Source: CAVQXR01 sp046330455 (GTDB lineage: Bacteria; Actinomycetota; Thermoleophilia; Gaiellales; Gaiellaceae). From it: 64,000 bases of DNA. The translations under genes and the position numbers were made by a program. Positions within the stretch are counted from its first letter, which is position 1, and each line of letters opens with the position of its first letter. Under the pieces are notes generated by a model. The model was not told the DNA's origin and did no database searches. It saw only the letters and a list, made by a program, of their open reading frames with translations. Below are positions 57,041-64,000 of the stretch, in pieces. The stretch covers positions 62,001-126,000 of the forward strand of contig JAXLSU010000004.1 of assembly GCA_046330455.1 (NCBI GenBank). The letters run 5' to 3'.

Positions 57041-59617
57041 GTGGAGCTGATCGCCGGCCACCAGAACCTCGACTTCGACGCGTTCGCGTCGATGCTCGCC
57101 TGCCGGCGGCTCTACCCGGGCGCCGCGATCTCGCTGCACGGCTCGCTGAACCGCAACGTCCGCGACTTCGTGCGCCTGCACGCCGACGAGCTCGAGCTTG
57201 GCGACACGAAGCGAATCGACCCCGAGCAGGTGACGCGGCTCGTGCTCGTCGAGGTCTCGGATCCGGCGCGCCTCGGCGAGCTCGCGTCGCTGCTCGAGCG
57301 TCCCGGCCTCGAGCTCGTCCTCTTCGACCACCATCGCGACGTCGCCCCCGCGTGGCTTCGCGCGGGCGAGGCCATCCTCTCGCAGGACGGTGCGCTGACG
57401 ACGACGCTCGTCGGGATCCTCGCCGAGCGGGGGCTCGAGGTGTCACCGCTCGAGGCGACCGTGCTCGCGCTCGGGATCCACGAGGACACGGGGTCGCTCA
57501 CCTATCCGTCGGTCACGGCACGTGACGTCGAGGCGCTCGCCTGGTGCTTCGGGCACGGAGCGCGCCAGGACATGGTCGCCCACTACCTCCATCTGCCGCT
57601 CGCCCCGGAGGAGCGCGCACTCTTCGAGGCGCTCGCGACCGCGGCCGAGCCCGTTGCCGTCCGTGACACGGAGGTGCTCCTGGCCGCGGTCTCGTGGCCG
57701 TCGTACGTGGACGGCGTGTCCGGCCTCGTCCAGAAGGTCGCCGAGCTGACCGAGTGTCGCGGTCTCGTCTGCCTCGTCGAGATGGAAGACCGTGTCGTCG
57801 CCGTCGTGCGCAGCCGCGATCCCGGGTTCGACGCCGCAGCCGTCGCCGCCGCGCTCGGGGGCGGGGGACATGCCGAGGCCGCCGCCGCCACCTTCCACGG
57901 CCCGCTCGCAGAGGCGCGCCGGATCGTCCTCGACGCGCTCGCAGACGCCGTGCCGGAGCGGCCGACCGCAGCCGAGATCATGTCCAGGCCCGCACGCTTC
58001 GTGTCTGCGGACGACACGGTCGCCCGGGCCATGAGCCTCTGCCAGCGCCATCGCCAGAGCGGGATCCAGGTCGGCGATCCGACCCGGCTTGCCGGAGTGG
58101 TCTCGAGGGAAGACCTCGACAGGGCCATCGCCCACGGGCTCGAGAACGCACCCGTGAAGGCGGTCATGGGCCCGGGACACGTGACCTGCACCGCCGAGAC
58201 GCCGCTCCCGATCGTCCAGCGCCTGCTCGTCACCGCTCCGGCAGGGCGGGTTCCGGTCCTCGACGACGGGCGCGTCGTCGGTGTCGTGTCGCGAGTCGAC
58301 CTGCTGAGGGCGCTCGGGGAGCCCGCCGAGCCCGCGGAGACGCCCCACGAGCGCGTGTCCGATCTCCTCCTCCGCGCTCCGGGCCTGGCGGCGGTCTTCG
58401 AGGCGATCCAGGCGGTCAGCGAGCCGTTCGAGGGCGCCTACCTCGTCGGCGGCGCCGTCCGCGACCTCCTGCTCAAAGAGCAGAGCTTCGACGTCGACAT
58501 CGCCGTCGAGGGCGACGGGATCGCGCTCGCACGGTCGCTCGCCCGGGTGCTCCATGGCCGGGCCGTCCCGCACGAGAAGTTCGGGACAGCCGTCGTCGTG
58601 CATCCCGGCGGGCGGGTCGACGTCGCGACGAGCCGGACAGAGCTCTACGACTACCCGGCGGCACTGCCGACAGTCGAGACGGCTACGATCGCCCAGGACC
58701 TCCATCGCCGCGACTTCACGATCAACGCGATGGCCGTGTCGCTCCGCGGCCCCGACTTCGGGCGTCTCGTCGATCCCTTCGGGGGGCGTGCCGATCTCGA
58801 CCGGGGCGTCGTGCGCGTGCTGCACAACCTCTCGTTCATCGACGACCCGACCAGAATGTTTCGTGCGATCCGCTACGAGAGCCGCTACGGCTTCCGGATG
58901 GACGCCCACACCACCTCGCTCGCCCGTGCGTGCGTCGAGATGGGCCTCGTCGGCGAGCTCTCCTCGGCCCGCCTTCGGGACGAGCTCCAGGCGCTGCTCT
59001 CCGAGGATCGTGCCGGCGCCTCGGTGCTGCGGCTCGCCGAGCTCGGCCTCGCCCAGGCGATCAACCCGCGGCTTGCAGCGGACGAGGAGACGGCGCGCCT
59101 CGTCGACGAGGTCGAGCGGTTGCGCCGGCTCCATGCGCCGGACGAGCCTCGCTGGCGACCCCGGCTGACCGCGCTCGTTCGCCGGATCCATCCCGACGAG
59201 CTGTACGAATGGTTCGGACGCCTCCGACTGCGGCGCCGCGATACCGATGCGATCGCCGATGCCGTCGCCGTCGCACCGCGGCTCCCGGAGCTGCTCGAGC
59301 GCGTTGCCGGGGCGGCCGAGGCGTACCGGCTGCTCGCTCCCCACGACCCGGTCGGGCTGCTCCTCGCGCTCGCACGCTTTCCGGAGACCGCGACCGCCTC
59401 CTGGATCAGTCGCTACTTCACCGAGCTACGCCACGTCTCGCTCGAGCTCACGGGCGCCGACCTGGCCGCGCTCGGGCTCGGCGAGTCCCCGCGCGTCGGT
59501 GAGGTGCTCGACGAGCTGCTCCGGCGCAAGCTCGACGGGCAGCTCCCAGGCGGGCGCGACGCCGAGCTTGCCGCGGCCCGCGACGCCATCGCCAGGTCGG
59601 TCGGCACACCCGCCTGA
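57041..59617 (+). CDS. DHH phosphoesterase - CBS pair - tRNA nucleotidyltransferase fusion
   Basis: An 858-residue multidomain enzyme. Residues ~1-300 are a DHH/DHHA1 phosphoesterase (GHQNLDFDAFAS, VLFDHHRD at 96-98, GGGGHAEAA at ~273). Residues ~308-425 are two CBS domains (AEIMSRPARFVSADDTVARA; VPVLDDGRVVGVVSRVDLLR). Residues ~450-858 are a class II tRNA nucleotidyltransferase (YLVGGAVRDLL, DVDIAVEGD, RRDFTINAMAV, DDPTRMFRAIRYESR). This architecture is known for A-adding or CCA-adding enzymes of tRNA 3'-end maturation; which activity it has cannot be read from sequence. It is coupled to the M50 protease gene (TGATG). Confidence 0.92.
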   Translation: MELIAGHQNLDFDAFASMLACRRLYPGAAISLHGSLNRNVRDFVRLHADELELGDTKRIDPEQVTRLVLVEVSDPARLGELASLLERPGLELVLFDHHRDVAPAWLRAGEAILSQDGALTTTLVGILAERGLEVSPLEATVLALGIHEDTGSLTYPSVTARDVEALAWCFGHGARQDMVAHYLHLPLAPEERALFEALATAAEPVAVRDTEVLLAAVSWPSYVDGVSGLVQKVAELTECRGLVCLVEMEDRVVAVVRSRDPGFDAAAVAAALGGGGHAEAAAATFHGPLAEARRIVLDALADAVPERPTAAEIMSRPARFVSADDTVARAMSLCQRHRQSGIQVGDPTRLAGVVSREDLDRAIAHGLENAPVKAVMGPGHVTCTAETPLPIVQRLLVTAPAGRVPVLDDGRVVGVVSRVDLLRALGEPAEPAETPHERVSDLLLRAPGLAAVFEAIQAVSEPFEGAYLVGGAVRDLLLKEQSFDVDIAVEGDGIALARSLARVLHGRAVPHEKFGTAVVVHPGGRVDVATSRTELYDYPAALPTVETATIAQDLHRRDFTINAMAVSLRGPDFGRLVDPFGGRADLDRGVVRVLHNLSFIDDPTRMFRAIRYESRYGFRMDAHTTSLARACVEMGLVGELSSARLRDELQALLSEDRAGASVLRLAELGLAQAINPRLAADEETARLVDEVERLRRLHAPDEPRWRPRLTALVRRIHPDELYEWFGRLRLRRRDTDAIADAVAVAPRLPELLERVAGAAEAYRLLAPHDPVGLLLALARFPETATASWISRYFTELRHVSLELTGADLAALGLGESPRVGEVLDELLRRKLDGQLPGGRDAELAAARDAIARSVGTPA

Positions 59618-60237
59618 TGGATCTCCGCACCTTCCTGCTGCTCGCCCCGTGCGTCCTCGTCAGCCTGGCCCTGCACGAGCTCGCCCACGCCTGGGTGGCA
59701 TGGAAGCTCGGCGACCCGACCGCGAAGAACGAGGGCCGGATCACGCTGAACCCGCTCAAGCACCTCGACCCGCTCGGGACCGCGATGTTCGCGGTCACCT
59801 CGCTCGCAGCGAACCTTCCGTTCGGGTGGGCGAAGCCGGTACCGGTCCGCCCGGGCTACTTCAAGAACCCGAAGCAGGGCATGGCGGTCGTCGCCGCCGC
59901 CGGACCGGCGACGAACTTCGCGCTCGCCCTGATCGCGCTCGCCGTCTACGAGCACGCAGGGCTGACCGGGCAGGCGAGCCGCGTCGTGCAGCTCGCGTTC
60001 TTCGTCAACGTCGTCCTCGGCGTCTTCAACCTGATCCCCGTTCCGCCCCTAGACGGCTCGCGGATCGTCGGCGCGCTGATGCCGGACACCGCGTACCTGC
60101 AGTGGGTCCGGCTCGACCAGTACGGGATGGTGATCGTCCTCGGGATGTTCTTCGTCTTCCGGGACCAGTTCTCGACCCTGCTCGGCAGTGCCTTCGACGC
60201 GGTCGAGAGCGTGATGCGGGTGATCGTCGGAGCCTGA
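59617..60237 (+). CDS. Site-2 protease family (M50) membrane metalloprotease
   Basis: A 206-residue membrane protein with the zinc motif ALHELAHAW (His20, Glu21, His24), GRITLNPLKHLDPLGT, and the third ligand region FNLIPVPPLDGSRIV. About five hydrophobic helices. It belongs to the compact YwhC/Rip3-like group without PDZ or CBS domains. It overlaps the preceding gene (TGATG) and precedes pgeF by 2 nt. The substrate is unknown. Confidence 0.9.
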   Translation: MDLRTFLLLAPCVLVSLALHELAHAWVAWKLGDPTAKNEGRITLNPLKHLDPLGTAMFAVTSLAANLPFGWAKPVPVRPGYFKNPKQGMAVVAAAGPATNFALALIALAVYEHAGLTGQASRVVQLAFFVNVVLGVFNLIPVPPLDGSRIVGALMPDTAYLQWVRLDQYGMVIVLGMFFVFRDQFSTLLGSAFDAVESVMRVIVGA

Positions 60238-60239
60238 CC

Positions 60240-60965
60240 GTGGAGCTGCTCGAGGTTCCGGCACCCACCCCGTATCGCGTCGCCTTCTCCACGCGTCTCG
60301 GCGGGGCGAGCGGCGGCCCGTACCGATCGCTCAACCTTGGCCTGCTCACCGAGGACGACCAGACGCTCGTCGTCGAGAACCGGCGCCGGCTCGCACGCTC
60401 GGTGGGAGCCGATCCCGCGCAGGCGTCATCGGCCTGGCAGCAGCACGGCACCCGTGTGGAGCGCGCGACGAGGCTCGGGCTGCGCCCTTCCCGTGACGAG
60501 CTGCCGCGCTGCGACGGGCTGACGACCGACGAGCCCGGCGTCGCGATGATGCTCGTCACGGCCGACTGCCTCCCGATCGCGGTCTGGACGTCCGAAGGCG
60601 CCCCGGCTCTCGCCGTCCTCCATGCAGGCTGGCGCGGGCTCTCCGCGGGCATCGTCGAGCGCGGCTGCCGGGCGCTCGGCGGCGGCACCCTCGGGGCTGC
60701 GATCGGCCCCGCGATCGGGCCGTGCTGCTACGAGGTGGGGGAGGAGGTGGCAGCGCCGTTTCGACAGCGCTTCGGAGACGACGTCGTCTCCGGGAGGCAC
60801 CTCGACCTTCCGACCGCGGCCGAGCGGGCCCTGCTCCGGGCCGGCTGCACGTCGGTCGTCCGGCTCGACAGCTGCACGTGCTGCGACGAGCGCCGCTTCT
60901 TCTCGCACCGTCGCGACAAGGGGACGACCGGGCGGCAGGGAATCATCGGGTATGTGGACGGCTAG
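60240..60965 (+). CDS. pgeF: Peptidoglycan editing factor PgeF (YfiH/laccase-like)
   Basis: A 241-residue member of the YfiH/LACC1 family, which corrects misincorporated residues in peptidoglycan precursors and shows purine nucleoside phosphorylase activity. Metal-site motifs are AWQQHGTRV, VTADCLPIAV, AVLHAGWRGLSAG and AIGPCCYEVGEEV. GTG 60240 gives the usual start. It overlaps yggS by 14 nt in the conserved division-gene order. Confidence 0.92.
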   Translation: MELLEVPAPTPYRVAFSTRLGGASGGPYRSLNLGLLTEDDQTLVVENRRRLARSVGADPAQASSAWQQHGTRVERATRLGLRPSRDELPRCDGLTTDEPGVAMMLVTADCLPIAVWTSEGAPALAVLHAGWRGLSAGIVERGCRALGGGTLGAAIGPAIGPCCYEVGEEVAAPFRQRFGDDVVSGRHLDLPTAAERALLRAGCTSVVRLDSCTCCDERRFFSHRRDKGTTGRQGIIGYVDG

Positions 60966-61560
60966 CGAGATCCGCGACGCCTACGCGCGCCTGCGGGCGG
61001 AGGTCGGCGAGGCAGTGACGGTGGTCGTCGCGACGAAGTACGTCGCGCCCGCCGAGCTCGATCGGCTCGTCGACGCGGGCATCGAGGTCGTCGGCGAGAA
61101 CCGTGCGCAGGACCTCGAGGCCAAGCACGCGCGCTTCGGCGAGCGCTTCCGCTGGCACTTCATCGGCCACCTGCAGTCGCGAAAGGCACCGCTCGTGTCG
61201 CAGCTGTGCGAGCTGTGCCACTCCCTCGACTCGCTCTCGGCTGCCCACAGGCTCACGATCCCCGCCCTCGTGCAGGTGAACCTCGCCGGCGAGGTCTCGA
61301 AGTCGGGTGTCGCGCCGGCCGAGCTCGGCCGCTTCCTCGCCGACCTGGCCGGGATCGGCGTCCCAGTCCGCGGACTGATGACGATGCCCCCGTTTGCGGA
61401 TGATCCGGAGCACTCGCGGCCCTACTTCCGCGAGCTGGCGAGGCTCGCAGGCGAGCACGACCTCCCCGAGCTCTCCATGGGCACGACCCAGGACTACCGC
61501 GTCGCGGTCGAGGAGGGAGCGACCATGATCCGGGTCGGCTCCGTTCTGTTCGGAAGGTAA
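60952..61560 (+). CDS. yggS: YggS family pyridoxal-phosphate homeostasis protein
   Basis: Single-domain alanine-racemase-like barrel that buffers PLP. The 202-residue chain is short for the family (~225): the PLP lysine lies in VVVATKYVAP, followed by GENRAQDLEAK, WHFIGHLQSRK, LVQVNLAGEVSKSG and the phosphate-binding LSMGTTQDYRVAVEEGATMI. One helix before LVQVNL appears deleted. Its position just before sepF is conserved in gram-positives. Confidence 0.92.
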   Translation: MWTASEIRDAYARLRAEVGEAVTVVVATKYVAPAELDRLVDAGIEVVGENRAQDLEAKHARFGERFRWHFIGHLQSRKAPLVSQLCELCHSLDSLSAAHRLTIPALVQVNLAGEVSKSGVAPAELGRFLADLAGIGVPVRGLMTMPPFADDPEHSRPYFRELARLAGEHDLPELSMGTTQDYRVAVEEGATMIRVGSVLFGR

Positions 61561-61563
61561 CAT
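61558..61563 (+). promoter_or_regulatory. -10-like TAACAT for sepF
   Basis: TAACAT overlaps the yggS stop and is 9 nt before ATG 61573. It could add an internal promoter in the operon. Confidence 0.3.
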
Positions 61564-61572
61564 CAGGCTCGA

Positions 61573-62130
61573 ATGGGCCTCGGAACCATGTGGAACAAGG
61601 CGCTCGTGTACTTCGGGATCGCCGAGCCCGACGACGAATGGGACGACGAGCTCTCGGCCGAGACCGAGCTGTCGCGCTCGTACTCCGAGCGACCGAACGT
61701 CCGCCGCCTCCATCGGTCTCGCCGGCGTGAGGAGGAGTCGTTCGACGACTGGGCCGAGCCCGAGCAGCCGACCCGCACCACGGCCCCTGCGCAGGGAGGC
61801 AGGCGGCAGGGACGCGCGAACCTCGAGGCCGTACCCCAGGGCACGCCGGCGGGAAGCAAGGTGCATCTCGTGATCCCGCGGAGCTTCAACGATGCCCAGT
61901 CGATCGCCGACCGGTTCAAGGACTCCGTCCCGGTGATCCTGAACCTCCAGAACGCCGACGCCGAGCTCGCCAAGCGCCTGATCGACTTCTCGAGCGGGCT
62001 GACCTACGCCCTCAACGGCAGCATGCAGCGAGTCGCCGACAAGGTCTTCCTGCTCACGCCCCGCAACGTCGAGGTCTCGGCCGAGGAACGCGCCCGCATG
62101 GCGGACCGCGGCTTCTTCAACCAGGCGTGA
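61573..62130 (+). CDS. sepF: Cell division protein SepF
   Basis: FtsZ-binding membrane anchor used by actinobacteria instead of FtsA/ZipA. The 185 residues comprise an N-terminal amphipathic helix (MWNKALVYFGIAEPD), an acidic/basic linker, and the C-terminal SepF core (VHLVIPRSFNDAQSIADRFK, VPVILNLQNADAELAKRLID, FSSGLTYALNGSMQRVADKV, FLLTPRNVEVS). ATG 61588 is an alternative start that begins at the amphipathic helix. GTGA overlap with yggT. Confidence 0.95.
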   Translation: MGLGTMWNKALVYFGIAEPDDEWDDELSAETELSRSYSERPNVRRLHRSRRREEESFDDWAEPEQPTRTTAPAQGGRRQGRANLEAVPQGTPAGSKVHLVIPRSFNDAQSIADRFKDSVPVILNLQNADAELAKRLIDFSSGLTYALNGSMQRVADKVFLLTPRNVEVSAEERARMADRGFFNQA

Positions 62131-62405
62131 ACACCGCGCTACGGTTCGTCGACGCCCTCTACTACGTCTACCTGCTCCTCCTGCTCGTCTACATCCTGCT
62201 GTCGTGGATCAGGCTGCCGTACGGGATCTGGACGAACCGGATCCGGGGGTTCCTCGACGACACGGTCGGCGTGTACCTGGCGTTGTTCCGGCGGCTGTTG
62301 CCGATGCTCCGGGTCGGCATGTTCGACCTGAGCCCGATCGCCGCGATCTTCGCGCTCTCGGGGATCTGGCGTCTCGTCCGCTACGCGATCGAGCAGCTCG
62401 CCTGA
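62127..62405 (+). CDS. yggT: YggT family membrane protein
   Basis: A 92-residue two-helix membrane protein (VYLLLLLVYILLSW near the N-terminus, and FALSGIWRLVRYAIEQLA at the C-terminus) with the family segment PMLRVGMFDLSPIAAIFAL. It is consistently found next to sepF, and the family is linked to envelope or division and osmotic tolerance. The start overlaps the sepF stop. Confidence 0.9.
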   Translation: MNTALRFVDALYYVYLLLLLVYILLSWIRLPYGIWTNRIRGFLDDTVGVYLALFRRLLPMLRVGMFDLSPIAAIFALSGIWRLVRYAIEQLA

Positions 62406-62412
62406 GCCGGCC

Positions 62413-62715
62413 GTGGCGACGGGAGGCGGGAAGCCGGTGCGCCTTCGCATCCGCGTCTCGCCCGGGGCGCGTGGCAGCGAGCTCGTCGGACGGCACGGAG
62501 ACGGCTGGAAGCTGCGCGTGGCCGCCCCGCCCGAGCGTGGCCGTGCCAACGAGGCCGTCGTCGTGCTGCTCGCGGAGACGCTCGGCGTGCCACGACAGGC
62601 CGTCAGGGTCGTCGCAGGGCAGACGGGGCGAGATAAGGTGATCGAGGTGGACGGGATCGCAAACGAGGACGCCGAGCGCCGGCTGGCGGCGCGAGGGCGA
62701 AAGGGGGACGGGTGA
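62413..62715 (+). CDS. DUF167 (YggU) family protein
   Basis: A 100-residue protein with the DUF167 pattern LRIRVSPGARGSELVGRHG, LRVAAPPERGRANEAVVVLL and GQTGRDKVIEVDG. Function unknown. It commonly follows yggT. GTGA overlap with the next gene. Confidence 0.87.
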   Translation: MATGGGKPVRLRIRVSPGARGSELVGRHGDGWKLRVAAPPERGRANEAVVVLLAETLGVPRQAVRVVAGQTGRDKVIEVDGIANEDAERRLAARGRKGDG

Positions 62716-63056
62716 ACGTCGAACGCTTCCGCGGGCTCCTGCTGGAAGAGCGTCAGCGCGTTGCCGACGCGATCGACTTCCTCCAGGACGAGAACTCCAC
62801 CTCACAGGGCGAGGAGATCCCCGAGACGGGAGACGCGGACACGGCGACGGTCACCTTCGATCGCGAGATGGACCTGACGCTCGAGGAGAACTCGGCCCAC
62901 GTGCTGGCCGAGATCGACGCGGCCCTCGCGAGGATCGAGGCGGGCACGTACGGTACGTGCATGTCGTGCGCGCAGCCGATCGCGGAGGATCGTCTCGAGG
63001 CGATGCCGTACGCGACGCTCTGCATCGACTGCAGGCGGAAGGAGGAACGGGGCTGA
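62712..63056 (+). CDS. DksA/TraR family zinc-finger protein
   Basis: A 114-residue protein with an N-terminal helical hairpin (RFRGLLLEERQRVADAIDFL) and a C-terminal four-cysteine zinc finger (GTCMSCAQPI and TLCIDCRR). The family binds the RNA polymerase secondary channel. In actinobacteria such short members often sit before lspA. Confidence 0.9.
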   Translation: MNVERFRGLLLEERQRVADAIDFLQDENSTSQGEEIPETGDADTATVTFDREMDLTLEENSAHVLAEIDAALARIEAGTYGTCMSCAQPIAEDRLEAMPYATLCIDCRRKEERG

Positions 63057-63085
63057 GCGATCACGGACCCCTCGTCGACGTCCGG

Positions 63086-63613
63086 GTGAGCCCGCCCGGC
63101 GACGGCCGGGTCCCCGTCTCGGTCGCGACCCGGTCGAACGCGGCCGGACGGCGTCAATGGCTCGCCTTCACGGTCATCGTTCTCGCCTGCGTCCTGGCCG
63201 ACCAGCTCACGAAGGAGCTCGTCCGGACGAGCCTCGCGTACGGGGAGTCGGTGGACGTGTTCGGGCCGTTCAGCCTCCACCATGCCCGGAACTCGGGAAT
63301 CGCATTCGCGCTGTTCCCGGGCCAGGCGAACCCGGTCACGATCATCACGGGGGTCGCCGTGATCTGGATGCTGTACTACTTCGCCCGCTCGGGCGGCCGC
63401 AACCCGTACCTGCCGGTGGCGCTCGGCCTGCTCGTCGGGGGGAGCCTCTCGAACCTCGCCGACCGGATCAGGCAGGGATACGTCACCGACTTCATCGCGC
63501 CGCTGCACTTCCCGACCTTCAACCTCGGTGACACGTTCATCACGGTCGGCGTCATCCTCCTGCTCTCGATCTTCTTCGTGCTGGAGAGACGTCGCACGAT
63601 GCGGCACGGCTGA
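63086..63613 (+). CDS. lspA: Lipoprotein signal peptidase
   Basis: Aspartic protease that removes lipoprotein signal peptides in the membrane. The 175-residue chain has four hydrophobic helices and the conserved LACVLADQLTKELV, HHARNSGIAFALF, LGLLVGGSLSNLADRIRQGY and FNLGDTFITVG, with both catalytic Asp residues. GTG 63086 is chosen over the upstream CTG at the TraR/DksA stop. Confidence 0.92.
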   Translation: MSPPGDGRVPVSVATRSNAAGRRQWLAFTVIVLACVLADQLTKELVRTSLAYGESVDVFGPFSLHHARNSGIAFALFPGQANPVTIITGVAVIWMLYYFARSGGRNPYLPVALGLLVGGSLSNLADRIRQGYVTDFIAPLHFPTFNLGDTFITVGVILLLSIFFVLERRRTMRHG

Positions 63614-63615
63614 CC

Positions 63616-64000
63616 GTGGACACCGTCGAGCTGGCCGTCCCGGCCGAGGCGGCCGGCGAGCGGCTCGACCGCTTTCTCGCCGCCGCGGGTCTCGCGGGGT
63701 CACGGGCCGAGGCCGGGCGCCTGCTGGAGCGAGGGCGCGTGCACGTCGACGGCCGGCCGCGCCCGAAGAGCTTCCGGCTCGAGGGAGGCGAGGTCGTCTC
63801 GGTCGAGCGCGTGGCGGCGGAGCCGGTAGCGCTCGAGCCCGAGCAGCTCGAGCTCGTCGTCCGCTTCGAGGATGCCCATCTGCTCGTCGTCGACAAGCCT
63901 GCCGGCCTCGTCGTCCATCCGTCGGCCGGGCACGCGAGCGGAACGCTCGTTCACGGGCTCCTCGGTCGGGGGATCGCAGGCGGGGAGGAGCCGACGCGCC
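63616..64000 (+). CDS. RluA-family pseudouridine synthase, 3' partial
   Basis: Starts at GTG 63616, 2 nt after lspA, and runs off the window. The first ~70 residues are an S4 RNA-binding domain (AAGERLDRFLAAAGLAGSR, LLERGRVHVDGRPRPKS). The start of the synthase domain follows (FEDAHLLVVDKPAGLVVHPS, GTLVHGLLG). The catalytic Asp (usually HRLD) lies beyond the edge. The layout matches RluD, the usual gene after lspA. Confidence 0.9.
   Translation, partial: MDTVELAVPAEAAGERLDRFLAAAGLAGSRAEAGRLLERGRVHVDGRPRPKSFRLEGGEVVSVERVAAEPVALEPEQLELVVRFEDAHLLVVDKPAGLVVHPSAGHASGTLVHGLLGRGIAGGEEPTR

Noticed and set aside
1..64000. tRNA, rRNA or known riboswitch genes
   Set aside because: I looked for T-arm-like GGTTCGAATCC, rRNA conserved blocks and common riboswitch cores in the gaps and saw none. 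This visual search could miss a divergent example.
1..64000. Prophage, transposon or integrated element
   Set aside because: No integrase, transposase, terminal repeats or clear composition break beyond the small AT-richer patch near 44.7 kb.

Overview
The window is about 70% GC, nearly wall-to-wall coding, and carries 62 protein genes that I can support, with no rRNA, tRNA, CRISPR array, prophage or insertion sequence. Gene content and order point to an actinobacterium. The run tlyA-nadK-recN-steA-steB-pyrG-NUDIX follows the mycobacterial order, and the EF-P, the SOS-controlled imuB/dnaE2 pair, SepF/YggT and an Asp-type MurA all fit. Fused genes (aroK-aroB, a transcarboxylase-like domain joined to accB, DHH-CBS-CCA) and several uncharacterised families suggest a deep branch such as Thermoleophilia; that placement is inference.

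Layout. 1-8.3 kb: end of the shikimate pathway (aroKB, aroQ), an M24 peptidase, efp, acetyl-CoA carboxylase subunits (unusual accB fusion, accC), nusB, a small coiled-coil protein and ispA. 8.4-19.6 kb: the tlyA-nadK-recN-steA-steB-glycosyltransferase-pyrG block, then an M20 peptidase, DUF3866 and NUDIX. 19.6-25.7 kb: ald, a 49-residue membrane protein, deoB-deoA, mutM and a P1-type peptidase. 25.9-32.7 kb: grx, recO, MFS, glyQ-glyS, ppsR. 32.8-39.3 kb: DUF4349, ppdK, an FHA membrane protein, rhomboid, comB. 39.4-44.4 kb: an SOS mutagenesis cassette (imuB, DUF6504, dnaE2). 44.4-50.6 kb: tandem repeats, a glycosyltransferase operon, an EEP-family enzyme, a class V aminotransferase, an HD protein, murA and ridA. 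50.6-57 kb (minus): ettA, a giant zinc-ribbon/cyclase/ATPase/TPR protein and an aminotransferase. 57-64 kb: the DHH-CBS-CCA enzyme, an M50 protease, then a pgeF-yggS-sepF-yggT-DUF167-dksA-lspA-rluA division/envelope operon that runs off the window.

Regulation. Most transcription units start with a TANNNT hexamer 6-12 nt before the start codon and no Shine-Dalgarno, which suggests widespread leaderless transcription. Three divergent gene pairs share one TAGNNTA heptamer read in both directions. Internal genes are usually coupled by ATGA, GTGA or TGATG overlaps. The imuB promoter has two SOS boxes laid over a TTGACA/TATAGA core.

Most unusual items: an AccB fused to a carboxyltransferase-like domain that has lost three of four metal ligands; an intergenic structured repeat present two or three times; a 30-bp tandem array after dnaE2; an ispA with no ATG, GTG or TTG start; a frameshift at the end of glyS; and a GT2/phosphoglycosyl-transferase fusion.
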